From: a virus | DNA: 37,150 nucleotides | IMG/VR virus record: IMGVR_UViG_3300035659_000058 | Coordinates: 1 to 37,150 of that record | Strand: one strand, 5' to 3' | Shown here: one piece after another, positions 1 through 8,225 of the stretch | Numbering within the stretch: position 1 is the stretch's first letter | Layout of the letters: every line of letters begins with the position of its first letter | Made by a program: the position numbers and the translations under genes | Notes under the pieces: model-generated | What the model was told of the DNA's origin: nothing | Seen by the model: the letters and a program-made list of their open reading frames with translations, nothing else | The model's database searches: none

Positions 1-241
1 TCGATCACCGTATCGGCAACTGTATGAAAGAAAAGGAGGCCAACGGTATCCCTTGGCGATCCTGCAAAAAGGCCACCTACGTCAAACGCGTTTGTCGTGT
101 CCTCATCAGCCGCCGTCGTATCACTCAGCACGGAAATTGCTGTCGAGTCCAGCCCACCAGTCGTCCAAGTAAGCAGCATCGCCTTCCACTTTTGGTCTGC
201 ACTTGAGCTCGCCTTACCCCCAACCTGGTAGGTCAAAACCT
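1..241. repeat. Left copy of a diverged terminal repeat
   Basis: Positions 1-77 are identical to 36916-36992. After one mismatch at 78 the match continues to about 116. A diverged block of about 65-75 nt with a net 6-nt length difference follows, and from about 191 to 241 the copies are again identical to the right end of the window. Identical flanks around a diverged core suggest either two strain variants at the ends of a circular assembly or two tandem paralogues kept alike by gene conversion. Confidence 0.85.
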
Positions 242-302
242 TCGCCTGGACTACGGTTGCCACGAATGCCAGGCAGACCGCAATCATAAGAATCTTTCTC
301 AC
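1..302 (-). CDS. Exported phage protein, N-terminal part (runs off the left edge)
   Basis: A GTG start at 300-302 follows a good ribosome site (GGAGG at 310-314). The first 20 residues are a typical Sec signal peptide: basic MRK, a hydrophobic core, then VVQA before the mature chain. The rest is rich in Thr, Asp and Val and matches, nearly word for word, the protein at 36633-37150, except for a short variable stretch (about residues 40-62) with a two-residue length difference. It lies 24 nt after the stop of the exported protein at 327-1100. The C-terminus is beyond position 1; if the molecule is circular it is supplied by 36633-36915, giving a protein of about 194 residues. Function is unknown; a surface-exposed or tail-associated role is inferred from position and composition only. 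Confidence 0.75.
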   Translation of the reverse strand, partial: MRKILMIAVCLAFVATVVQAKVLTYQVGGKASSSADQKWKAMLLTWTTGGLDSTAISVLSDTTAADEDTTNAFDVGGLFAGSPRDTVGLLFFHTVADTVI

Positions 303-326
303 GAGATCACCTCCGTTTCTCAAATC

Positions 327-1100
327 CTATTCTTCTTTGAGTCTCCAAATGAAGTATCCGTCGCAATAGGACAACTGGCCCGTGGCCGAATTGTACCACA
401 CTCTGCCAGGTTCAACGCACTCAGGACCGTCAACGGTCGTAACGTAGAGTACTGGCCGTTTGCTCACCGTATCCTCTTGGGCACCGTTAAACCTCACTCG
501 GTCAGTCCCCACCTTGTAGACTTCGCTCGAATCGCAGATATCCGCCTCCCGGCTCCCTACCATCCTCAAGTCGAACGTGTTGGCCGGGCCAAAAAGGATC
601 GCGGTAGCGGGGACGTCGATCCTCAAAGAATCTCCAGCCTTTGGTAGATCGGCCCACGCAACCGTTGTCAGGTAATTCGTGCATTGGTTCGAGTCCGACA
701 CTGCCAGAGCGCCCGAACACGACGTCCCGATGCAGCACGTATCACGGTAGAAAAGAACGTCTCCCGTGTGGAACGTATCCGCAACCTCATCGACCGTAAG
801 TCTCACCTGAGCCCACTTGACGATCTCCCCCGCCCCAATGACGCCAAACGGGAAACTAACGTATCCCCTCTGGGCGGCGAGGCGATTCGATGGATACGCT
901 GCACGAATCCTAGCCACACCCGGATCGTTGGAGTTAAAGACTGTCTTCCCCGTGAGCGCACACGTCTTGTCCCAGTTCGGATCGTAACTGTGGATATACC
1001 CAGTCCGCGTGGCAGTTGCCGCGATTGCGTAGTAGTGCTCAGCCCCGTAACCCAGACTGGGAATCAACAACAGGCCGAGGATCAATGCTACCTTTCTCAT
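327..1100 (-). CDS. Exported tail/adhesin-like protein, 257 aa
   Basis: The ATG at 1098-1100 overlaps the upstream stop (ATGA), so this start is preferred to longer in-frame ones. Residues 1-20 (MRKVALILGLLLIPSLGYGA) form a clear Sec signal peptide. The body, about 80-230, alternates beta-like stretches (RGYVSFPFGV, AQVRLTVDEVADTF) in the manner of DNRLRE-type or jelly-roll adhesive domains and has several Cys. The C-terminus (about 228-257) contains GRVWYNSATGQLSYCDG, which resembles the end of the neighbouring protein at 1097-1885 and is a style seen at the ends of phage tail fibres. It sits last but one before the lysis genes in the inferred circular order. Host recognition or surface display is inference; the domain family is not certain. 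Confidence 0.8.
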   Translation of the reverse strand: MRKVALILGLLLIPSLGYGAEHYYAIAATATRTGYIHSYDPNWDKTCALTGKTVFNSNDPGVARIRAAYPSNRLAAQRGYVSFPFGVIGAGEIVKWAQVRLTVDEVADTFHTGDVLFYRDTCCIGTSCSGALAVSDSNQCTNYLTTVAWADLPKAGDSLRIDVPATAILFGPANTFDLRMVGSREADICDSSEVYKVGTDRVRFNGAQEDTVSKRPVLYVTTVDGPECVEPGRVWYNSATGQLSYCDGYFIWRLKEE

Positions 1101-1885
1101 TCCTGTTCGAGTCTCCTCACGGCGCCGTCGTAGTACGAGAGTCTCTGCGCGCTGGTGTTGTACCACATCATCCCGACGATAAGGTCTCCAGGATCGCCTG
1201 CGAAAACCGGCACAACGAACTTGTAGTTGACTCTTACGGTATCGGGCCACACCCTCTTACCCGTCAGTGTTCCCGCCACGTCGCCTGAACCATTAAGATC
1301 GAGCCACGTAGCGACAGTAGCCGAATCGCTTGCAATCCCACGTGCGCCTACGTCTTCCGATACGAGTAGGTCTTTTAAGATCGTCATACCGCCCTTGACC
1401 ACAACCGAGTCGTCCGACCGTAGGTACTTGAATGCCCAGATCGTATCGGCCTTGAACGATACCCCCAACCCGTACGTGAGGTACACCGTGTCGATTTCGG
1501 CGTGGATGACGTAGAGCGTATCAATCCTCGCAACGCCGATGTGCGCAGAGTCCGGGTCGATGTACGGTCCTACCCCCGCTCCGTAGACCGTGCCTATGGC
1601 CGTCGAGTCGAGAATCAAGACCCCATTTGCGTACACGTCGTAGCACGCCACGGTGTCTATACCACTCCAGTAGTAGACTCCGTTCTTTGCTGCGTCCTCA
1701 TGCGCTGCGAGTCCGCCCGTTAGACACGCCCCGCAACTATCCCCGCACGGGTACGCTCTCACGTTTGCCCCTACCCACGTCGTTCTATTAGGACGTTGTA
1801 GGTAGATGCGCTCCTTCACCGCCCACGCGGGGATTGCCACAAACGTCAGTAACGCCAGTAAGGTCAGTAACGCACGCACTCTCAT
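1097..1885 (-). CDS. Exported tail-fibre-like protein, 262 aa
   Basis: The ATG at 1883-1885 overlaps the stop of the 1318-residue protein by 4 nt. Residues 1-22 are a Sec signal peptide (basic start, core LLTLLALLTFVAIPA, then WA). The middle is Thr/Asp/Val-rich with repeated ID-T-(L/V)-Y patterns around residues 115-145, suggesting a beta-structured shaft. The last 30 residues contain MMWYNTSAQRLSYYDG, matching the C-terminal motif of the next gene. A secreted signal on a gene placed among tail genes is unusual, because virion proteins normally assemble in the cytoplasm. It could be a surface-displayed protein rather than a virion part. Assignment as fibre-like is by motif and position only. 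Confidence 0.8.
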   Translation of the reverse strand: MRVRALLTLLALLTFVAIPAWAVKERIYLQRPNRTTWVGANVRAYPCGDSCGACLTGGLAAHEDAAKNGVYYWSGIDTVACYDVYANGVLILDSTAIGTVYGAGVGPYIDPDSAHIGVARIDTLYVIHAEIDTVYLTYGLGVSFKADTIWAFKYLRSDDSVVVKGGMTILKDLLVSEDVGARGIASDSATVATWLDLNGSGDVAGTLTGKRVWPDTVRVNYKFVVPVFAGDPGDLIVGMMWYNTSAQRLSYYDGAVRRLEQE

Positions 1886-4800
1886 CTTCCCCTCGTCTTT
1901 CCGGTCTCGGCTTCGAGTTCCTCTATGTCTCTGTTGATTTTCCTCAAGTCTATCCTAACGTACCTTTCCACACGTCGGTCCACTTCCCTTCCAGCGCGTC
2001 TCTCTCTTCCGAACACCTGTTGTCTTTCCTGAAGGCGTTTGCGCTGTACGTAGAGCCTCGACAGTTGCCCCTTCTCCTTCGTCCTTACCGACAATACCGC
2101 CAGAACCTTCTGGCTTGGCGTTGTAGGCGCACTCACGACCTTCACGGCCTTTGAGATCGCTACTCCCGCGGGCGCCCAGCTTGTCTTGAGCTCGCGCAGA
2201 AACTCGTAGCGAGCGACAGGACTCGTGGGAAGGTTCTTTGCCGTCCAGAGGGTCTTTAACCACATCGGGTTCCTAAAGTCAAACTGCCCTAAACCCAGAA
2301 AGTCTCGTACGTCAAGTCCAGCCTTCTCAGCCCCTACTATGATGCCTGCGTTGAGCATTGCGTATCTGCCAAGGACTCCCCAATGGCGTAGTGCTTCCTT
2401 CCTGTCGCCCACCTGCCCGGCCTTGATCGCCTCAGAAGCGTGCCTCAAAGCCCATTCGGACTGCTTCACGGGCCACGACCCAAGTTGTAGTAATACACGG
2501 CCAACTGGATTCCTGAAGGCGGCTGGCATACCGATCTTGCCGTAGAGGAACTGCGTATCCGCAACGCCCTTTAATCCTGCCTTGATCGCCATCTCCGGCG
2601 TCATACCCTTGGCGAGTCCCCACTCGTAACCGATGCTGAACGCCTCGGCGCGGTTCCAGCGTTCCATCAGTGTGAATCCCTTCATCCCCATCGACTGAAG
2701 TTTTGTCAAGACGCCTGCGCGGAAAGACTGCAAAAGTTCTCTGGCCTCATAATCCTCGATTACCCCATGCTCCTTAGCAAGTTTTAGTCTCTCGCCCGTA
2801 AGCGCCTTCCTAAGCCCTCGCGCATACGCTCGTGGCTCGTCCCCAAACTCTGCAAAGGTATTGATGCGTTGGAAGAAGTTTTTGACCACCGGACCCGGGT
2901 TCATGGACAAGACGGCGTTGTATCTTAGCGCCACCAGGTTTCGCCCGCCACGGGTTAGGGGTTTATACGGTGCCTGACGTTTCAACCCGACGTTATCGTA
3001 AATCCACTGTAGGCCATTACGCACCGCCCAGTCGGTAGTTCCCTCGCGCCCTTTAAGCGATCCCATCCACTGCTCTAAAGCCACCTTGTGTGTCGGCGGG
3101 GCTTCGGCGATTGCAGCACGCATATCGCGGAGTACAGGTTCCCAATGCACCTTGAAGGCTACGCGCGCAGTCTCAAGGCGCAGCGCCTCGAACGGATCAC
3201 GCTCGAATCCGGGTGCCCCCTTTCGCGGCATTTCGCCAGCAGTTCTTATCGTCGTCCCTACGGGCAAACCCTGTGGCATCTGCTCGAACCTTGTCTCCCA
3301 GGGCTTTAATTCGCCCTTCTTTGGCCCCAGAAGTTTGTCTATAAATCCAGTGCGTTTCCAGTAGTGGAGTATATGACCGTACCTATATTTCATACTCGGG
3401 TTGACGGCTTTCATCATCCCGAAAAGCTCATCCCCGAGTTCACGCGCAAATTTAACAAACGGCTCAGTCCCCTCCCCAATCCTCTTTAACAACTGCGGTG
3501 TCAACGGCTGATCGGTTCTCAGGGTGCGCTCTATCGCATCGAATATCGCTCCCCTGCGTTCGTCAGTCATCGCCCCCTTCAAGGGTTTCATCGCTTCGCG
3601 TGCGCGGGTATCAACCGATTCCATAAACTGCCGCGTCATGCGTTGTGCTTCGTACGCCTTCTCCCCTAACTGCGGCCAGATGCGGTACGGACTACCCATA
3701 AGCATCTCCACGGGATTCAAACGCTCCATACCAGGGATCCGTTTGAGTTTCTCGATATATCCCGCGATCTCCTCCGACCCCATCTCCTTCATGCTGGCCT
3801 TACCCAGCGCCTTTGCGAGAAGGTTCGGTCTATGCCCTGCGGGAATGCCCTGGAGCAAGTCGGAAGCGATGAGTTTACGATCCTCGAAACTTACTTCCTT
3901 GCCTATAGTTCTCGCACCCGTTCTTTTCTCGATTATCTTCTGTGCCGCGCCCGTCTTAGCGCGTGTGCGCAGCATCCTGATCAGCTTATTGACTTGTGCC
4001 TGGCTGACCTCACCTTTGGTAAGTCCTTCAAGTTCTTGAGCGGTAACTGCACGCTTGATCCCTCGTGCCTGACTTGGGGTCAACCACTTCTCGGCCTCTA
4101 GGGCTTTCGCTTCTCTTTTGAGTGCGTTCAATGCCGTTCGCGCTTCGACCTCACTCAACCCGCCTTCTTTCATGGCAATCCTGATCGCTCGTTCCGAACG
4201 ACCTCCGCCACCCACCGCACCTTTCTCGCTCCGTAGCCACGTGACGACGCGTTCGATGTCAGTCGGCGCCTTTTTGGGTCCACCAGGTAGCGGTTGCGGC
4301 CCGGCTTCCTTCTGCGCCTTCTTGAGTCTCTCGACTACCTTCTCGATCTTCGGCGCCGTCAATCCCTTCTCTCTCGCAATTCTTCCCGCCGTCCACGGGG
4401 ACAAAGTGAGTTCGCCCCTTTCCTCCCGTAGAGTTTTGAGTACATCTTTTACGCCTGACGGTGCGCCTCGTTCCACGGCCTGTTCGGTTGCCCGGATGAA
4501 CCTGCGTAGGAATTCGACTTGCTTGACGGTGGGTTGTGTTGCTCCGCGACTTTCCCCTTGAATTTCCGCCTCTATTCTTCTAACTTCCGCTTCGGTCTTG
4601 CCTAACCTTGCGGCAACGCGTTCGGCACGTGACGGCAGACCTGCACGGATTGCCCCGCGTTCAGACCCAAGGATCGCCTCGCGTGTTCCTACCGGCGCCT
4701 CGATCACTCGCGGTGCCTCAACAGGAACGGGAATAGACGGTCCCGCCGTTACTGGTTCGGGGCCTGGTACTTCTGTCGGAATGACCCGCGCTCCTAACCC

Positions 4801-5838
4801 GCGTCTAAATGTCTCTTCGCCGTAACCCGGAATCGTTCGTAGTTGTCGCGTGGGGACTCCTGGTTTAGCCTTCTTCTCGGCCTTCTCAACCTTCCCAAGT
4901 AGTCTCCGGACCTCTTTGTATAGTTCTGGTTTTTGCTCTTGCCCCACGGTCTCGACGAGTTCGCGTGCCTTCGCCTCCCTCACGGCCTTGAGTGTCTCGG
5001 CCAGGCTTTTTGCACCAGCGACCCCCATCTGTCGTTTGGGTAATGTCTCCACTGGCGCCCCTGGAGGCAGTCCCAACGCCCCTGGTTGTACGCCCGTGGG
5101 CGTCGGCCTAAACCCACCGGCTCTTAACCTCTCCGCAGCCCCAGTCGCGGCTTCCATCTTTGCCGCCCTTGTCTGTGCAGCCTTTGCCCTGATGCGCGTC
5201 GCCTCGGCGATATCTCCATGCCTCATGGCCCCGAGGCCACCGGCGGCAATAAACGCCAGGTTGACCGGCGATGTCAACTTCCCAATCATGGGCAACCGTG
5301 GTTCCTCTATGGGTCGGCCCACGAGAAGTCCAGCGAGTTCCGTGACGCTCTCGGGCCTCATCTTCCCACGTATGGTCTGCTGCGTGATCGCCTCTGCGAG
5401 TTTCGTCATGCCCTTCTTGCCTGCGTAGTCAGCCAATGCAAACCCTGCGGCTATGAGGGTGTTCACGTCCTCAACCCCTACCCTTTCGCGTTCTGCAAAT
5501 CGCGCCATCGACCCTATCACAGGTACTCGCCCCGCTCTTTCCATCTGCCTTTGATAGACTGCCATCGCCTTCGACATTCCACGCGTTACGGCAGGTTCGA
5601 TGCCTTCAATCCCCGCCTTAAGTTCCGCTGTCCCGCCCGCGCGCGCCCAACTGGGCGGTGGGAGCCCTGGCGTTACAGCCCTCGTCGTCTCGATGGCGGT
5701 GCCAATCCCCGCGTACCACGGCCTGCGTGGCTTTCTAGTCTCGGGATATCGGGCCAGAATCGCGTCAACCCCTGATTCCGACATCGACGTCGGTTCCGGT
5801 TCCGGCCCGTACTTTTTAAGAACGTCGTCTATACTCAC
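1882..5838 (-). CDS. Very large internal virion / DNA-ejection-type protein, 1318 aa
   Basis: A GTG start at 5836-5838 overlaps the preceding stop (GTGA). The N-terminal 25 residues carry two similar short motifs (DVLKKYGPEPE and DAILARYPET), typical of giant podovirus ejection proteins and polyvalent proteins. Residues about 190-640 are Ala/Lys/Glu-rich and strongly helical. About 690-1250 is a more conserved globular part, with a segment near 1110-1145 (TQFLYGKIGMPAAFRNPVGR) of the kind found in large polyvalent-protein-associated domains. The last 70 residues are a basic coiled coil. No lytic transglycosylase or protease motif was recognised. In the order nozzle, fibre, two medium helical proteins, giant protein, it matches the inner-core/ejection block of podoviruses. 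The exact family is uncertain. Confidence 0.8.
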   Translation of the reverse strand: MSIDDVLKKYGPEPEPTSMSESGVDAILARYPETRKPRRPWYAGIGTAIETTRAVTPGLPPPSWARAGGTAELKAGIEGIEPAVTRGMSKAMAVYQRQMERAGRVPVIGSMARFAERERVGVEDVNTLIAAGFALADYAGKKGMTKLAEAITQQTIRGKMRPESVTELAGLLVGRPIEEPRLPMIGKLTSPVNLAFIAAGGLGAMRHGDIAEATRIRAKAAQTRAAKMEAATGAAERLRAGGFRPTPTGVQPGALGLPPGAPVETLPKRQMGVAGAKSLAETLKAVREAKARELVETVGQEQKPELYKEVRRLLGKVEKAEKKAKPGVPTRQLRTIPGYGEETFRRGLGARVIPTEVPGPEPVTAGPSIPVPVEAPRVIEAPVGTREAILGSERGAIRAGLPSRAERVAARLGKTEAEVRRIEAEIQGESRGATQPTVKQVEFLRRFIRATEQAVERGAPSGVKDVLKTLREERGELTLSPWTAGRIAREKGLTAPKIEKVVERLKKAQKEAGPQPLPGGPKKAPTDIERVVTWLRSEKGAVGGGGRSERAIRIAMKEGGLSEVEARTALNALKREAKALEAEKWLTPSQARGIKRAVTAQELEGLTKGEVSQAQVNKLIRMLRTRAKTGAAQKIIEKRTGARTIGKEVSFEDRKLIASDLLQGIPAGHRPNLLAKALGKASMKEMGSEEIAGYIEKLKRIPGMERLNPVEMLMGSPYRIWPQLGEKAYEAQRMTRQFMESVDTRAREAMKPLKGAMTDERRGAIFDAIERTLRTDQPLTPQLLKRIGEGTEPFVKFARELGDELFGMMKAVNPSMKYRYGHILHYWKRTGFIDKLLGPKKGELKPWETRFEQMPQGLPVGTTIRTAGEMPRKGAPGFERDPFEALRLETARVAFKVHWEPVLRDMRAAIAEAPPTHKVALEQWMGSLKGREGTTDWAVRNGLQWIYDNVGLKRQAPYKPLTRGGRNLVALRYNAVLSMNPGPVVKNFFQRINTFAEFGDEPRAYARGLRKALTGERLKLAKEHGVIEDYEARELLQSFRAGVLTKLQSMGMKGFTLMERWNRAEAFSIGYEWGLAKGMTPEMAIKAGLKGVADTQFLYGKIGMPAAFRNPVGRVLLQLGSWPVKQSEWALRHASEAIKAGQVGDRKEALRHWGVLGRYAMLNAGIIVGAEKAGLDVRDFLGLGQFDFRNPMWLKTLWTAKNLPTSPVARYEFLRELKTSWAPAGVAISKAVKVVSAPTTPSQKVLAVLSVRTKEKGQLSRLYVQRKRLQERQQVFGRERRAGREVDRRVERYVRIDLRKINRDIEELEAETGKTRGR

Positions 5839-6716
5839 TTGAATCGTTTCTCTATGCTTTTCCTAATACGTGCCGTATCGGCGTTCCGTCCCTCCATCTC
5901 CACCTTTTTCCTCCGATACTCTTCAAGTGCACTCCGTTTGTCCGGATACTTTGCAAACTCCGCGATCAACTCATCGGTGATGTTGCCCGTGGGTTTCGTC
6001 TCCGGCGTCTGCCCTATCTCTTTTCTCAGTCTACTGACTTCCGCCATATTGTAGAGGAGATCAGCCCCCAACTGTTTGTACTCTTCGCTCGCGTCCACCT
6101 CGTCTGGCTCAACGGGTGTCGTCAACGCCTCAAGCGGGTAGTCCTTTCTCAACTGTTGCCGTCTTGTGTTGATGGCACGGTTATCGTCACCCAGGGTATT
6201 GATCTGCGCCTGTGGGTTTGGGGGTTTCGCTCCTCCTGCCGCCGTCGTCCCAGGTCGTCTCCCGTAGTACGCCGCCTGCGCTCCGTAGAGCCTCTCATGC
6301 GCCTCGCGTTCCCGTATCTGGGCTTGAGTCTCTTCCCCCGCTAGCCTCCCCTTCTCGCGTGCCGCCTCTTGGCCGTACCGGTATTCCTCTACCGCTGGAC
6401 TTGGAACCGGCACGCCCCACGGCGCCCCTTGAGGCACCTGCGGCTTATAGTACCACTCCTGGAATTGTCTCTCGGGCTGCCCAGCCTCGTAGGTTCCCTG
6501 TGCGCGCCTTTCCGCACCTTCGCGCATTTCCATCTCACGCCGTGCGCGTTCGTTCTCCAGGTTTCTCTGCGTCTCTTGCGCAGTTTCAAGGCGTTCACGC
6601 ATGGCGCGTTCGTACGCTTCCTGTTCGCGTTCCTTGCGCGCCTGGAGGTAACTTTGGAAACCTGCGCCTACACCACCGGCGAGTATCGCTAGAACATCAT
6701 CTACGTTTGTAGCCAC
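5835..6716 (-). CDS. Helical internal virion protein, 293 aa
   Basis: Starts at GTG 6714-6716 behind a GGCGGTGAT ribosome site. The first 30 residues have a short glycine-containing hydrophobic segment (AILAGGVGAGFQSYL). Residues about 25-90 are a long charged coiled coil rich in Arg and Glu. The middle is Pro/Gly/Tyr-rich (about 90-180) and the C-terminal third is helical and basic. It sits between a 195-residue glycine-rich protein and the giant 1318-residue protein, the usual place for podovirus ejection/core proteins. No catalytic motif is visible. Function is inferred from order and composition. Confidence 0.75.
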   Translation of the reverse strand: MATNVDDVLAILAGGVGAGFQSYLQARKEREQEAYERAMRERLETAQETQRNLENERARREMEMREGAERRAQGTYEAGQPERQFQEWYYKPQVPQGAPWGVPVPSPAVEEYRYGQEAAREKGRLAGEETQAQIREREAHERLYGAQAAYYGRRPGTTAAGGAKPPNPQAQINTLGDDNRAINTRRQQLRKDYPLEALTTPVEPDEVDASEEYKQLGADLLYNMAEVSRLRKEIGQTPETKPTGNITDELIAEFAKYPDKRSALEEYRRKKVEMEGRNADTARIRKSIEKRFK

Positions 6717-6735
6717 TTCGTATCACCGCCTAACA

Positions 6736-7323
6736 TTAACCGTAGTACTCTGGGTTGTACCAATCTTCTTCCGCTTGCCCAGTCGGTGCGGCCTGGATGC
6801 CCGCTGCAATGGCCGGCCCCGCTCCCGGAATGAACATAGCGCCAGCACTTCCGATCGCCTTCGCCGCCGAACCCCACATCTGGTTTCTAGCCGCCTTCTC
6901 CTGCGCTCTCTTCGCTTCCTTCTGCCGTGCGTATTCCCTTATGGCGTTCTGCCAGTTGGTCCACGACTCATACCCTCTCTGGCTTTCGACGTCCTCCAAA
7001 CCCATGCGTCTCTGCATCGCCGCACGCATCCGCTCTTCTTCGAGACCACCCATCTGCTGCCCGAGTTGCCCGTAGGCTTCGCCCCCGAGTCTCTCCTGTG
7101 CGCGACCGTACATACCAGGGCCATACATGCCCCTGGAGGCAAAGTTCTCGCCCAGGTAGCGCCTCTGGGATCCCAGGTTCCGCTCCATCGCTCTACGCAT
7201 GCGCGTAGCTGCCGCCGAGTAGTACGGGTCAACGGATTTCTCCCACTCGGCCATCTGCCCAGTAACGTCCTTTGGCTGGTAGATGGCTCCAGCAGCACCT
7301 TGCAACCACCACGGTAAAGCCAT
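6736..7323 (-). CDS. Putative internal core/ejection protein, 195 aa
   Basis: ATG at 7321-7323 with GGAGGCGATC upstream. Residues 1-15 are aromatic and Ala-rich. Residues 30-145 are a Gln/Arg/Met-rich helical body with many GMYG and MGG turns. About 150-178 is a glycine/alanine hydrophobic stretch (AKAIGSAGAMFIPGAGPAIA) that looks membrane-inserting. This layout, a helical body with one Gly-rich hydrophobic segment, is common in podovirus proteins that are ejected with the DNA and form a channel. It is followed 19 nt later by the 293-residue protein. The assignment is by architecture and neighbourhood. Confidence 0.75.
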   Translation of the reverse strand: MALPWWLQGAAGAIYQPKDVTGQMAEWEKSVDPYYSAAATRMRRAMERNLGSQRRYLGENFASRGMYGPGMYGRAQERLGGEAYGQLGQQMGGLEEERMRAAMQRRMGLEDVESQRGYESWTNWQNAIREYARQKEAKRAQEKAARNQMWGSAAKAIGSAGAMFIPGAGPAIAAGIQAAPTGQAEEDWYNPEYYG

Positions 7324-7335
7324 AAGATCGCCTCC

Positions 7336-7563
7336 TTACGAACTTGTTATCGTCTCCGTAGTCCCATCAGGTTTTGTAAACTTAAACTTCCCGCTTGCGC
7401 TATCGTAGTAAAGGGTAACGCCCTTAGTCTCCTTCGGTGCGTCGCCTGGTGTAAACTTCTTATGCGTTGCTTCCAAAGTCGCGTACACGTCGTCCAGCAC
7501 CCTGTTTAGGAGTGCCACGTCCTCCGGTCTGTCAAGTCTCGTCAGTCCCATGCCCTTACTCAT
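7336..7563 (-). CDS. Small tail-region protein of unknown function, 75 aa
   Basis: ATG at 7561-7563 overlaps the preceding stop by 4 nt. The N-terminal half is helical (RPEDVALLNRVLDDVYATLEAT). The C-terminal 25 residues look like a small beta hairpin (VTLYYDSASGKFKFTKPDGT), similar in style to the YYDS/YNSA ends of phage fibre proteins. It follows the fibre-like protein at 7560-8225 and precedes the ejection proteins, so a structural or assembly role is likely. No family was recognised. Confidence 0.7.
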   Translation of the reverse strand: MSKGMGLTRLDRPEDVALLNRVLDDVYATLEATHKKFTPGDAPKETKGVTLYYDSASGKFKFTKPDGTTETITSS

Positions 7564-8225
7564 GGTGCCGTCCCTATCGCCATCCAGTAGACGCCGAAGG
7601 ACCCGATTGCTCCCGCCCCGTTCATGGCTACGGCATAAATCTGAGTCGCGGATACGGCCTCGATATGAATGGTCAATCGGAGAGTCCCCCCCGAAACATA
7701 AACCACCCCAATTTCCGCGTAGGTTGGTGCCGCACTAAACGCCGGGTCGCCGCCGACGGCGTCTGTGGCGAAGATGATGAAGATATCCCCGAATGCGTTG
7801 GTTGCGAGGCTATACCCGCTCTTGTACCCCCATGCGATCTTTTGCCCCACCATTCCCATTCGAGCAAGTTTCACACTCGCATAGTCCATGTGCGAGTCCT
7901 GTACGGCCTCCGGCCCTATCTTGGTCGCCGTGACCGAGTTCGCCCCAAGCTTATCGTCCGTCACCGCTGCGTACTCGATCTTCGCCGTCGTTATCGCGTC
8001 ATCTGCCACCTTATCACTTGTCACGGCGTCGTCAGTCAACTTCGGTCCCGTAACAGTGTTGTCAGCGAGTTTCGATCCCTGTAGCCCCATACCTGTAGCG
8101 CAGTTTACGTCGGTAATCCCGCCGTTATAGTCGGCGTAGATCGTCTCGAAGGCCGCCTTGACCGCTGCCGCCAGGGCCTTACTATGCGCGACAATCGAAC
8201 TTAGGTCCGGTACTATAGTGCTCAT
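7560..8225 (-). CDS. Tail-fibre-like protein with heptad-like repeats, 221 aa
   Basis: The start is the ATG at 8223-8225, which overlaps the nozzle-gene stop (ATGA); longer in-frame extensions run inside that gene and are not needed. Residues about 50-110 hold a series of imperfect repeats of the type ADNTVTGPKLTDDAVTSDK, ADDAITTAK, TDDKLGANSVTATK. These are typical of trimeric phage fibre shafts in which each repeat adds a beta-turn. The C-terminal 90 residues form a Gly/Ala/Ile-rich beta domain with no recognised fold. Placement directly after the nozzle protein supports a tail appendage that contacts the host. Confidence 0.85.
   Translation of the reverse strand: MSTIVPDLSSIVAHSKALAAAVKAAFETIYADYNGGITDVNCATGMGLQGSKLADNTVTGPKLTDDAVTSDKVADDAITTAKIEYAAVTDDKLGANSVTATKIGPEAVQDSHMDYASVKLARMGMVGQKIAWGYKSGYSLATNAFGDIFIIFATDAVGGDPAFSAAPTYAEIGVVYVSGGTLRLTIHIEAVSATQIYAVAMNGAGAIGSFGVYWMAIGTAP

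Noticed and set aside
4850-5775. Two overlapping plus-strand open frames of 185-192 residues
   Set aside because: Antisense shadows of the GC-rich 1318-residue gene; no start signals or domain features.
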